Positions 1-8,599 of a stretch of DNA of 64,000 nt are shown piece by piece. The notes beneath the pieces are model-generated. The model did no database searches, had not been told where the DNA came from, and saw only the letters and a list, made by a program, of their open reading frames with translations. The stretch's first letter is position 1; every line of letters starts with the position of its first letter. Position numbers and translations under genes: made by a program. The stretch spans positions 1 through 64,000 of the forward strand of contig JAGKWU010000014.1 of the NCBI GenBank assembly GCA_021151695.1. The letters run 5' to 3'. The stretch is from Cellvibrionaceae bacterium (GTDB lineage: Bacteria; Pseudomonadota; Gammaproteobacteria; Pseudomonadales; Cellvibrionaceae).

Positions 1-1959
1 ATTAATTGGACCCCACCAACGGGTGCGACCAGCTATGTAGTGCAACGCGATGGGGCTACGGTTTCATCAGCTAATTACAGTTCAAATACGTTTAGTGATA
101 CGTCGGTTGTGGGTGGCTCAGCGTATATTTATCGTGTGCAAGCATGTAATTCATTAGGGTGTTCAGATTGGAAAACAGCTTCTTCAGTTACCTCTGCCAA
201 AGCACCTGCCAATGTGTCGGTTGGGCAAAATGCTACAGCTGTAGATGTGAGTTGGACTGCATCGGCTGGTGCTACTAGCTATACCATTTATCGTGGTGGC
301 AGTTTACTGGCCGCGAACATTACCGCTACAAATTATAAAGATTCGACCATTTCTCCAGGGGTTACGTATTCATATGCTGTGCAATCATGTAATAGCTATG
401 GTTGCTCAAATGGAGCAACTGCTCCGGATATCGCCATCCCTCCAATACCAGATGCGATTTCTATTTCATCTGGTGGTATCTCCGGGCCAACTATCATTGT
501 TTCCTGGCCGGCCTCAGCCAACGCTACCCGATATGAATTGAAGCGTGACGGATCAATAATTACGGGTGCTAATTACACGTGGACTGCCTCATCAGATGCG
601 GCTGTGGTGCCGGGGGTAACATATAGTTATGAGGTTAGGGCTTGCAATGGTTATTGTTCTGCTTGGTCTTCTCCTAAACAAATCACTATGGTTGCATCTC
701 CTGCAACTGTAACTGCTTCTATTAATGGTGCTGCAGTCGATGTCAGTTGGTCTGCATCAGCCGCCGCAACTAGTTACAAGGTATATCGCAATGGTGTGTC
801 TTTAACTACTGTTAATGCACCTGCTACAAATTACTTGGATACTCAAGGTGCTCCAGGCGTTACTTACACTTACACTCTTTATGCCTGCGCGGGAGTCTAT
901 TGCTCATCACCTGGGAGAGATTCTTCTCCAGTTTCCTTACCCGCTATACCATCGCCTGTAACTAATTTAACCGCGATAGTGAGTGACGGAATCATTCTGG
1001 TAAATTGGAATTTGCAACTTGGTGCCAGCAAATACATCGTAGAACGTAACAACGTTTTGCAGAACGATAGTGTCACGCTTGGCTCATACGCGGATTCAAC
1101 GGCAACACCAGGCTCTGGTTATAGTTATTCGGTGAAAGCCTGTAACTCAAATAACCAATGCTCCACAGCAACCACCACGCTTCCTATTGTTATGATAGGC
1201 GCGCCTTCAACAATTGATGTTTCGCTGAGCGGTGCAAACGCTACAATCACTTGGGGAGATTCTATAAGTGGAACAGGGTTTGTACTGAGACGAAACCGCT
1301 CTTGGGTAACAACAGAAAATTACGCGTTAAAATCTTATACCGATTCTGATTTACCGGCCGGTACCTATAACTATAGTGTGAAAGCATGCAGTATAGATGG
1401 CTGCTCTTCCTGGACCACTGCATCGCCGGTTGTAATTCCCGGTACCGCATCTACCAGTTCATCGACATCTTCATCCAGTAGTTCATCAACTACATCATCT
1501 AGCTCTCTTGCAGTGACTGGCACTGTATATCAGGCAGAAAGTGCAACCCTGTACAACACAGTAGTTGCGAGCAATCAGACTGACTATACGGGAACCGGTT
1601 TTGCAGATTACTACGCAACAGTAGACAGTTACATAGAGTGGGCGGTAACCAAAACTTCAGCAGGTGGCGCAACACTTAAGTTCCGCTATGCGAATGGCTC
1701 TGCTGCAAACTTACCTATCAGCGTAAAAGTCAACGATGATGTTATAGGAACTATCAATGCACCAGTCACCAATAACTGGTCTACATGGTCTGTTATTTCT
1801 ATTGATGTTCCGCTAAAGAGCGGCTCGAATAAAATTCGCATTACATCCACTACTCCAGATGGTGGACCCAATATTGATTACCTTGAAGTCGTTAATTTTG
1901 TGACCCGAACGACAACGTTTAAATACGATGATGCTGGGCGACTTAAGAGCGCTGAGTAG
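1..1959 (+). CDS. Secreted FN3-like repeat protein with Ser-rich linker and CBM6/35-like module (5' partial)
   Basis: The reading frame is open from the first base, so the N-terminus lies outside the window. About five repeats of roughly 90 residues follow, each with a W-S/T-A-S-x-x-A-T-x-Y pattern and a closing Y-x-Y-x-V-x-A-C-N motif, as in fibronectin type III-like domains carrying Cys pairs. A serine/threonine linker (about 1457-1503) follows, as in Cellvibrio carbohydrate-active enzymes. Then comes a beta-sandwich starting YQAESA and ending NIDYLEV, typical of CBM6/CBM35 sugar-binding modules. The protein stops just after YDDAGRL, which resembles the start of a YD repeat. The RHS gene begins 48 bases later, so the two are probably co-transcribed. 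Likely extracellular; no catalytic domain is visible in the part present. Confidence 0.7.
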   Translation: MNWTPPTGATSYVVQRDGATVSSANYSSNTFSDTSVVGGSAYIYRVQACNSLGCSDWKTASSVTSAKAPANVSVGQNATAVDVSWTASAGATSYTIYRGGSLLAANITATNYKDSTISPGVTYSYAVQSCNSYGCSNGATAPDIAIPPIPDAISISSGGISGPTIIVSWPASANATRYELKRDGSIITGANYTWTASSDAAVVPGVTYSYEVRACNGYCSAWSSPKQITMVASPATVTASINGAAVDVSWSASAAATSYKVYRNGVSLTTVNAPATNYLDTQGAPGVTYTYTLYACAGVYCSSPGRDSSPVSLPAIPSPVTNLTAIVSDGIILVNWNLQLGASKYIVERNNVLQNDSVTLGSYADSTATPGSGYSYSVKACNSNNQCSTATTTLPIVMIGAPSTIDVSLSGANATITWGDSISGTGFVLRRNRSWVTTENYALKSYTDSDLPAGTYNYSVKACSIDGCSSWTTASPVVIPGTASTSSSTSSSSSSSTTSSSSLAVTGTVYQAESATLYNTVVASNQTDYTGTGFADYYATVDSYIEWAVTKTSAGGATLKFRYANGSAANLPISVKVNDDVIGTINAPVTNNWSTWSVISIDVPLKSGSNKIRITSTTPDGGPNIDYLEVVNFVTRTTTFKYDDAGRLKSAE

Positions 1960-2007
1960 CAGACTTTAAAACGTAATCATAAAGAATTGATTTATTTAGG
2001 AGGCATT

Positions 2008-5000
2008 ATGCCAGGTAGAGATATATCTCCCTTTTTAGGAAAGAGAACAGCGGTTACATTTTTGTTTGCATTCATATTTCCATTGTTGTCAGCATCTTCA
2101 TTTGCATGTGAGTCACAACCGAGGCTTATTGGCACTACGCCAGAAGGTGACCCTGTTTATGGGGAGCCAGAAGAATGTCCAATAGAAGTAGAGGTTATTG
2201 GAACTCGCCAAAATGATGCGCCAAATTTTGGAATAGATTTGTCCTGGCTGACTCACAATGAGTCACCAACGTTTGGTGGTGATATACCCAGTTCACATGA
2301 AGTAAGGAGTGAACAAACACCACCAAAAGACACTACTAGTGGCTGCCCTGTGATGTTCCAGTCGGGTGCTAAATATTTAGATGTCACCGATTATCGCGGG
2401 ACAGGGGAAATGCCACTCGAAATCAACCGGCGCACAAGCAGTGAGAGCATTGGTACTCAAGGAACTCGTATCGATTCTAATGGTAATTTGTTGGCGGGTC
2501 GTCCTGATATCGGAATATTTGGCGAAGAATGGAAAACGGAATTTGATACTGCGCTAAATATTATGTACGAGGATGGCTCCTATTGTCGGCAAGCTACTGA
2601 TGGTTCTACTTGGGAAGGTAATTTCGTTACCTTGGGCGAAAGTGGCTATGAGTTTTTTAAAAATGCCAGCGACGATGAAAAAGGGCCTTACTTTAAAGGT
2701 TGTCTGGATGGAAGAGCGAATCATAAGAAAATTACCTCCATTCAATTGCTAAAAGGCTATGAAAAAGTCTATTACGCTATGAATGAGGATGGCACAGCTC
2801 ATCGAGCGGTCAATCAAAATTCAAGAGATTATATTTATAAATCAGCGCGAATGGACGCAAATGGAAATAGATGGGTGTATGTAAATGGTGATGGGACTAA
2901 ATATGAATTTACCTATGAAGGTAGATTGCTTTCCAAGAAAAACATCAATGGTATTAGTTGGACATTTGAATATGGCACTAATAATGTCATTCGAACCGGC
3001 TATTGGCGAAGCTCTCCAGATTCATATATTTCATATAACTTCACGAAAGGGGATGTTTTATTAGCAGTTACTCATAGCTCTGGCCGAAAGTTGACTTTTC
3101 AGTGGGCTGAAAAACCTGATACCACCTTGTCTCCCAAAGTTGAATACATTACTTTGCCGAACGGCTACCAAATTAAGTACGAATATAAAACATATACGTC
3201 AAATACGCAGGTGACCGGAGACCTTATCAAGGTTATTTATCCAGATGGTGCTGGTAGCCTCGGATACGATAACACTCCTCCGACCAACGAGATAGTCGCG
3301 GGACTTACCGCGTCGTTTATCGATGGAAAAAAATGGGGCGACTACGCATATTACGAGCCGCTTGGCGGGCAAGTTTCTGCAAAAGCCAAATACAGCGGTT
3401 TAATTAATGGAATCAATAAAAATCAATATGAATATACGACTAACACGCCTGCGACATTTACAGATGCTAACGGAAATACTGCGACTTATACATCAACAAC
3501 TAAAGTTACCAATGCGAAAGGTGGTGTTTCTACCTATTACTACAATTCTGATAAGCATTTAGTAGGTGTAAAAACGGATGGAAAGGTGACAGATGCATGT
3601 CCCAGCACCGGTGCATTTAATAAATATGCAGCCGCACCTAATAGTTCAGATATTGAATATAAAGAAGATGCTAAAGGTAATAGAACCGCCTATACCTATT
3701 ATCCTTTAACGAGGGACATTCAATATGAATATGCCAATGGCATAACTAAGGAATATGCCTGGGATAGTTATAGTCGCATGACCAGTTTAAAGATTTGGGA
3801 TGGCGCTAAAGACGCTTCGTTGTGCGAGGCCAACACAACTTGCCCAACACCAAGAACGTTGCCTGCAGTTGTTCATGAATATATCTATAACAGTTCGTCA
3901 GACTTTAAAAATCGCCTGCAATATCATCGTTACAAAGCGCTTAAATACAACAACAATACCTACACTCCATTAAGAGTGGAAACCTATAGCTATGAATTTA
4001 ACGGAGATCCTTCAAATTACGACGGTTTCAATCTGCTGAAAAAAATCACCATTGATGGCGCAAAAGCTGGTAATAACGATAAAACTATTATGGATTTTAA
4101 TAGTACAGGTGATTTGACCAGCTTAACGGATGCCAGTGGTCAGATTACGCAATATGGCCACGAAACCAATAATTCCGGCTTGGTAAATAAAATTACCGAT
4201 GCGAATAGCGTGGTAACTGATTTTGTATATGACGGTAAAGGTCGACTGAAAACGAAAACAGTTAACGATGGTGTTCCCAAAGTCACGCAATACGATTATC
4301 ACGGCGGTGATGATCAGCTTAAGAAAGTGACTTACCCAAGTGGTAACTACATTGAATATGGCCTGGACGACGTAAGGCGTGTAGGAACTATTACTCGCCC
4401 CGACGAAATTAACGGAACAGAAGTTGTTACGAACACTTACGACAAACTGAATAATCTGGAAAAGGCATCTGGCTCTTATTCGGTGCTTACCGATAAGAAA
4501 TATGATCGATTTGGTCTTCTTCAGTATGATTATGGTCAAAATAGCCAAGCTACAACTTACACCTATGACGTCAACAAAAATATTGAAACGGCAACAGATG
4601 CATTAGGGCATAAAACGACTTATACCTATACATCGGCAAATCAGGTAGAAACTACCACAAATGCAGATAACGAAACTGTTACCTATCACTATGATTCTTT
4701 GGGTTACTTGCAAGAAGTTAAAGATGCACGCAGTAAATCCACTTATTATCATAAAAACGGTTTTGGCGAAGTTGAGGAAGTAATTAGCCCGGATACAGGT
4801 ACCACTTCTTATACCTACAATGATAAAGGCGGATTGGAAAGTCTGACGAGAGCAAATGGTGTAGTTACTACCTATGGATACGATGATTTTGGTCGTACTA
4901 CCTCCGTTACAACCACTGGCAGCACTGACAACCAAACAATCATTAATTATTACGATACCCAGGCTTCGGGCTCAACCTTGGTGTGTGAAAATGGAAAGGG

Positions 5001-6588
5001 GCGTTTGTGCGGATTTAAGGATAGTTCGGGATCCACTAATTACAGCTATACCAAATCAGGTGCTATTGAAAAGCAGCAACAAGTTATTTCTGGAACAACC
5101 TACCTTATTAGCAATGTGTACGACAATTATGGTCGCTTGTACATCACAACATACGATAATGGTGTGAAGCTTAGATATGGTTACGCGGTAGATGATAGCG
5201 TTAAGCTCATAGAGACTTATGTTAATAGCGCCTGGAAAACTGTAGTATCTGTTAAAAATTATAATAATCGCCAGGAAATAACGTACGGCAACGGCATTGT
5301 TCGGACTAAATCTTTTGATAGGGATGGCCGCGTAACCAGCATTTCCTCTACGCACCAGCAGCTTGATTATCAATATTATGTTGATAATAGCATCAAAGCC
5401 ATGTCCGCTAGCATGCCAGCGGATACTAATACCAATAGTTACAAACAAAGCTTCGTCTATGACGATAACGGAAATCGCACCAGCCATACCCTTGATGAAC
5501 TTCTGGATACTTATGTAGCGCCATTAACAGATGACGGCAATAAAATAAAAACCATCACCGGTGCAAGGCCAAAAACCTTTGGTTACGATGATATAGGTAA
5601 TATACATACCAAGACTGGTTCTGGTGGTAGCTACACCTATGACTACGATGGTCTGAACCGCTTAATTCGTGTTAATGGCTCAAGCTATAAAAGCAACGCG
5701 TTAAATCAACGAGTGTATAAATCCAGCGGCGGAAATACTTTCCGTTATCTCTATTCGCCAAGTGGTTTGTTATTGGCTGAGACAAGTAGTACCTCAACCA
5801 GTATTGCCAGTATCTATATTTATCTTGGTGATGAAATTATTGGGTTAGTACGCAACAACCAACTCTATTCTGTTCATAACGACCATCTCGGTCGTCCGGA
5901 AATTGTTACTGATGCCAATAAATTTATCAGTTGGCGAGCAGATAACCTGGCATTCGATAGAAAAGTTATTGCCCAATTCAGTGCAAGCAATAATTTCGGT
6001 GATTTTAATATTGGTTTTCCTGGACAGTATTACGACTCCGAAAGCGGGCTCTGGTATAACTGGAATCGTTATTATGATGCGAGTATTGGAAGGTATATTC
6101 AGAGTGATCCGATTGGGTTAACCGGTGGGATCAATACGTATACCTACGTTACAAATAATCCATTAAATTATATTGACCCGATGGGATTGGAGTACGCAGA
6201 AAAGTTTGCGTTATATGGCGGGATAGCTGGTGGAGCAACTGTCACAGTGGGAAGTGTGTATGTTGATGTTGTTACAGGAGGGCTTAATATAATAGCTACG
6301 CCTGCGGAGATCGCCGCTGGTACTCAAGGGGGCGCAGCTTTGGGGTATTTAGTAGGCACCGCTGTTGACTCCGGAATTGAATTGCTTGACGAAATTAATA
6401 TGTATGCGCAGGGCAAAGGAGAGCGGGGTTATACGGGCAGTGCAGGTGGAACTAATAATCCGGCAAAACATTGGAAGGATGATCCAAAAAACCCTGGATG
6501 GGGTTGGCAGAAAGACCCGCGGACTGGCAAAAAGACCTATAAGAAGAAGCCACCATATGTAGCTGAAGCGCAACAATGTAGCACCTAG
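2008..6588 (+). CDS. RHS/YD-repeat protein with variable C-terminal tail (putative polymorphic toxin)
   Basis: About 1526 residues. The start at 2008 is chosen because AGGAGG (1998-2003) lies just upstream; a TTG at 1987 is also in frame. The N-terminus has a hydrophobic signal segment ending near SSFAC, followed by a proline-rich region and a DUF6531-like entry. Many YD repeats follow (YDxxGRL/YTYD patterns). The conserved RHS core is near 5860-6190, with HNDHLGRPEIVTD and the DPIGLTGG-NTYTYV-NNPLNYIDPMGL signature. After that signature about 130 residues are unique: a glycine-rich hydrophobic stretch and a basic end (NPAKHWKDDP, KDPRTGKKTYKKKPP). That layout fits a polymorphic toxin tip, but I do not recognise the toxin fold. 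The gene is AT-richer than the mannan genes downstream. Confidence 0.85.
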   Translation: MPGRDISPFLGKRTAVTFLFAFIFPLLSASSFACESQPRLIGTTPEGDPVYGEPEECPIEVEVIGTRQNDAPNFGIDLSWLTHNESPTFGGDIPSSHEVRSEQTPPKDTTSGCPVMFQSGAKYLDVTDYRGTGEMPLEINRRTSSESIGTQGTRIDSNGNLLAGRPDIGIFGEEWKTEFDTALNIMYEDGSYCRQATDGSTWEGNFVTLGESGYEFFKNASDDEKGPYFKGCLDGRANHKKITSIQLLKGYEKVYYAMNEDGTAHRAVNQNSRDYIYKSARMDANGNRWVYVNGDGTKYEFTYEGRLLSKKNINGISWTFEYGTNNVIRTGYWRSSPDSYISYNFTKGDVLLAVTHSSGRKLTFQWAEKPDTTLSPKVEYITLPNGYQIKYEYKTYTSNTQVTGDLIKVIYPDGAGSLGYDNTPPTNEIVAGLTASFIDGKKWGDYAYYEPLGGQVSAKAKYSGLINGINKNQYEYTTNTPATFTDANGNTATYTSTTKVTNAKGGVSTYYYNSDKHLVGVKTDGKVTDACPSTGAFNKYAAAPNSSDIEYKEDAKGNRTAYTYYPLTRDIQYEYANGITKEYAWDSYSRMTSLKIWDGAKDASLCEANTTCPTPRTLPAVVHEYIYNSSSDFKNRLQYHRYKALKYNNNTYTPLRVETYSYEFNGDPSNYDGFNLLKKITIDGAKAGNNDKTIMDFNSTGDLTSLTDASGQITQYGHETNNSGLVNKITDANSVVTDFVYDGKGRLKTKTVNDGVPKVTQYDYHGGDDQLKKVTYPSGNYIEYGLDDVRRVGTITRPDEINGTEVVTNTYDKLNNLEKASGSYSVLTDKKYDRFGLLQYDYGQNSQATTYTYDVNKNIETATDALGHKTTYTYTSANQVETTTNADNETVTYHYDSLGYLQEVKDARSKSTYYHKNGFGEVEEVISPDTGTTSYTYNDKGGLESLTRANGVVTTYGYDDFGRTTSVTTTGSTDNQTIINYYDTQASGSTLVCENGKGRLCGFKDSSGSTNYSYTKSGAIEKQQQVISGTTYLISNVYDNYGRLYITTYDNGVKLRYGYAVDDSVKLIETYVNSAWKTVVSVKNYNNRQEITYGNGIVRTKSFDRDGRVTSISSTHQQLDYQYYVDNSIKAMSASMPADTNTNSYKQSFVYDDNGNRTSHTLDELLDTYVAPLTDDGNKIKTITGARPKTFGYDDIGNIHTKTGSGGSYTYDYDGLNRLIRVNGSSYKSNALNQRVYKSSGGNTFRYLYSPSGLLLAETSSTSTSIASIYIYLGDEIIGLVRNNQLYSVHNDHLGRPEIVTDANKFISWRADNLAFDRKVIAQFSASNNFGDFNIGFPGQYYDSESGLWYNWNRYYDASIGRYIQSDPIGLTGGINTYTYVTNNPLNYIDPMGLEYAEKFALYGGIAGGATVTVGSVYVDVVTGGLNIIATPAEIAAGTQGGAALGYLVGTAVDSGIELLDEINMYAQGKGERGYTGSAGGTNNPAKHWKDDPKNPGWGWQKDPRTGKKTYKKKPPYVAEAQQCST

Positions 6589-6610
6589 GTTTCAAATGGA
6601 TATTTAATGT

Positions 6611-6955
6611 ATGAGAAAAAATCAATTGCAGGGGCGTGCAGAATTAGAGCGTGGCTGCCTATTGTATGAAGAAGAACAATTTAAAGATGCCTTGAATGCT
6701 TTTGTAGTTGCTGCAGAGCTTGGGGATGCTAATGCGCAAGTTAATCTAGCAAATATGCTTGATAGTGGCGAAGGAGGAGTGCTTGATCACTCTCGAGCCC
6801 GTTATTGGTATAAAAAAGCTATTGCCCAAGGAGCTCCTGAAGCGGCTTACAATTTGGCTATTTCATATCAACAGCAGGGAAACACGAGATGGTTTAATTA
6901 TTGGATTAGAAAGTCTGCTCAAATGGGCGATGAAGATGCTATGGAGCTGCTTTAA
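6611..6955 (+). CDS. Small Sel1-like repeat protein
   Basis: 114 residues with no signal peptide. It shows about two and a half Sel1/TPR-like repeats: A-x-x-G-D-A-N-A-Q-V-N-L-A, ARYWYKKAIAQGAPEAAYNLA, and a degenerate RKSAQMGDEDAMELL. Sel1 repeats are alpha-helical pairs that mediate protein-protein contacts. The gene begins 22 bases after the RHS gene on the same strand, the place where immunity proteins of RHS toxins usually sit. A role as immunity or adaptor protein for the RHS tail is inferred from position only. Downstream are a long leader-like region and a terminator. Confidence 0.7.
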   Translation: MRKNQLQGRAELERGCLLYEEEQFKDALNAFVVAAELGDANAQVNLANMLDSGEGGVLDHSRARYWYKKAIAQGAPEAAYNLAISYQQQGNTRWFNYWIRKSAQMGDEDAMELL

Positions 6956-7019
6956 TGCCAACTGGGAGATTTATAACGATGGGTAACTGTGTGAAGGAAT
7001 ATTAATTTCCTTTACTGCT

Positions 7020-7033
7020 TGTAATCGGTTACA
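7020..7033. promoter_or_regulatory. Putative LacI-family operator O1
   Basis: TGTAATCGGTTACA, a near-palindrome with the CG centre typical of LacI/GalR operators. The same motif recurs at 7086, 11734 and 13998, all around the mannan genes. It probably binds the regulator encoded at 10608-11606. Confidence 0.6.
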
Positions 7034-7085
7034 TTTTTTGAGATTATAGCGCCACCAGATGCTTGATTTGAATGCTGTATCGAGT

Positions 7086-7099
7086 AGTAATCGGTTACT
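7086..7099. promoter_or_regulatory. Putative LacI-family operator O2
   Basis: AGTAATCGGTTACT lies 66 bases after O1 and shares the GTAATCGGTTAC core. An 8-bp hairpin (CTGGCTAC at 7098-7105 with GTAGCCAG at 7116-7123) starts at its right edge. Paired operators this close could allow cooperative binding. Confidence 0.6.
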
Positions 7100-7185
7100 G
7101 GCTACACCCGCTGTTGTAGCCAGGCTGACCGTTTTTGTAACGCTTTTGGGCGTGCACTGGTGTTAGCCCGCTGTTGTTTTTGTTG

Positions 7186-7210
7186 CCCCGGCCCCGACCG
7201 GGGTTTTTTT
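7186..7210 (+). terminator. Rho-independent terminator upstream of the mannose-isomerase-like gene
   Basis: Stem CCCCGG (7186-7191) pairs with CCGGGG (7198-7203), followed by seven T. It ends transcription coming from the RHS side. It also separates operators O1 and O2 from the gene starting at 7382. The remaining 170 bases before that gene hold a direct repeat ACTGCAAT (7293 and 7304) and a possible -10 TATAGT at 7317. Confidence 0.7.
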
Positions 7211-7381
7211 ATGGGCTTTTTATGGTTTTTTGGGAGGGGATTGCCGTCTGCCTGATGTTTGGCCTAGTGTTTGGGCTTGTGTTTGATAGTTAACTGCAAT
7301 GGGACTGCAATCCCGGTATAGTTCTCGCATACTAATTTCTATAGCTTCCAATGACTTATCTTTCCAACGATAGGATATTCC

Positions 7382-8533
7382 ATGTCTGTTGAACTCAATG
7401 CGCGCGCGGAGCGCCTTAAAAACTGGATTAAAGATGATGCTATTCCGCTCTGGCTGGAGCGCGGTATCAATCCCCAAAATGGTGTTAATTACGAACGATT
7501 CCTGGTTTCTGGCGAGCTGGATCTTGAATCCAGTGTGCGTGTGCGTGTGCAGGCGCGCCAGGCGTTCTTCTTTGCGGCGGCCCAGAGTCGTGGCTGGTGC
7601 GAGCAGGGTGGTGCGGTAGCGCAGCGCCTGCTGGACTATGTGCAAAAGCATGCGGCTCATCCAACGTCGGGCGGCGGTTATACCCATTTGCTCGACAAAA
7701 ATTACCAAGTGGTGGATACCAAGCAAGATCTCTACGATCACGCGTTTTTCCTGTTGGCTAACGCCTGGGTTTATCGCGTTTGCGGCGACAAGTCTGCGTT
7801 GGCAGAAGCCGAAAAGCTGGTTGCCCATCTGGATGCAAAATTTGGCTCTGTTTATGGCGGGTGGATTGAGGGCGACTACAAATACGCCTGTCGCCGCCAG
7901 AACCCGCATATGCATTTATTCGAAGCCTTTCTAGCGCTCTACGATGCAACTGGCGATGCTAAATGGCTCGCGCGCGTTGGCGAGATTTTTGGTTTGTTCC
8001 AGGCGCATTTCTTTGACGACAAAAAACAAGTGCTGTTTGAATTCTTTGATGAGGGCTGGACGCTCTGCCCCGATGCTAAAGGTGAAGTGGTTGAGCCAGG
8101 CCATATGATGGAGTGGGTGTGGTTGCTGGATTGGTACAGTCGCCGCAGTGGCCGTCCCGTTGCGCATTACACCAAAGCGCTTTACGAGAAAGGCCTGGAA
8201 ATTGGTATGGCGAAATCCGGCTTATTGTTTGATGCTGTTGCGCCCGATGGCCGTGTAATTGATTCCAAAAAGCGCTGCTGGGGTATTACTGAATTGATCA
8301 AGGCCAGCCTCGTGCAAATTCGCGCGGGTAATCCCAAGGCTGAGGCAATTGCGATCAAAGGTGTGGATGATTTATTTGATTACTATCTTTGCGCGAGCAC
8401 GCCCGGCTCCTATGTGGATCAACGTGGTGCTGACGATGAAGTGGTGGTGGATGTTGCGCCGGCTAGCACGCTTTATCATTTGATCGTTGCAGCGATTGAA
8501 CTGATTGATCACTGCGAAGGTGCGTATCAATAA
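7382..8533 (+). CDS. AGE-superfamily sugar isomerase, probably D-mannose isomerase
   Basis: 383 residues, cytoplasmic, an (alpha/alpha)6 barrel of the N-acylglucosamine 2-epimerase superfamily. The conserved block RQNPHMHLFEAFLALYDATGD and the ArgX-His pairs match the D-mannose isomerase/YihS branch, which interconverts mannose and fructose. It differs from the second AGE enzyme at 15283. ATG 7382 follows a weak GGAT ribosome site. In this locus it would pass free mannose from mannan breakdown into fructose metabolism. The exact substrate (mannose, mannobiose or N-acyl sugar) cannot be fixed from sequence alone. LacI-type operators lie 280-360 bases upstream. Confidence 0.75.
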   Translation: MSVELNARAERLKNWIKDDAIPLWLERGINPQNGVNYERFLVSGELDLESSVRVRVQARQAFFFAAAQSRGWCEQGGAVAQRLLDYVQKHAAHPTSGGGYTHLLDKNYQVVDTKQDLYDHAFFLLANAWVYRVCGDKSALAEAEKLVAHLDAKFGSVYGGWIEGDYKYACRRQNPHMHLFEAFLALYDATGDAKWLARVGEIFGLFQAHFFDDKKQVLFEFFDEGWTLCPDAKGEVVEPGHMMEWVWLLDWYSRRSGRPVAHYTKALYEKGLEIGMAKSGLLFDAVAPDGRVIDSKKRCWGITELIKASLVQIRAGNPKAEAIAIKGVDDLFDYYLCASTPGSYVDQRGADDEVVVDVAPASTLYHLIVAAIELIDHCEGAYQ

Positions 8534-8551
8534 TTCGTTCGTGATTGAAAT

Positions 8552-8581
8552 AAAAAAGGGGCTTTTTTGAGCCCCTTTTTT
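8552..8581. terminator. Bidirectional terminator
   Basis: GGGGCT (8558-8563) pairs with AGCCCC (8570-8575), with A and T tracts on the two sides. It serves the isomerase gene on the plus strand and the convergent secreted-protein gene on the minus strand. Confidence 0.85.
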
Positions 8582-8599
8582 ATTACCTGGTTTTATTCG

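Noticed and set aside
4123..5487. Several long minus-strand open frames inside the RHS gene
   Set aside because: They lie opposite the RHS coding frame, have biased composition and no ribosome sites. They are shadows of the YD repeats.
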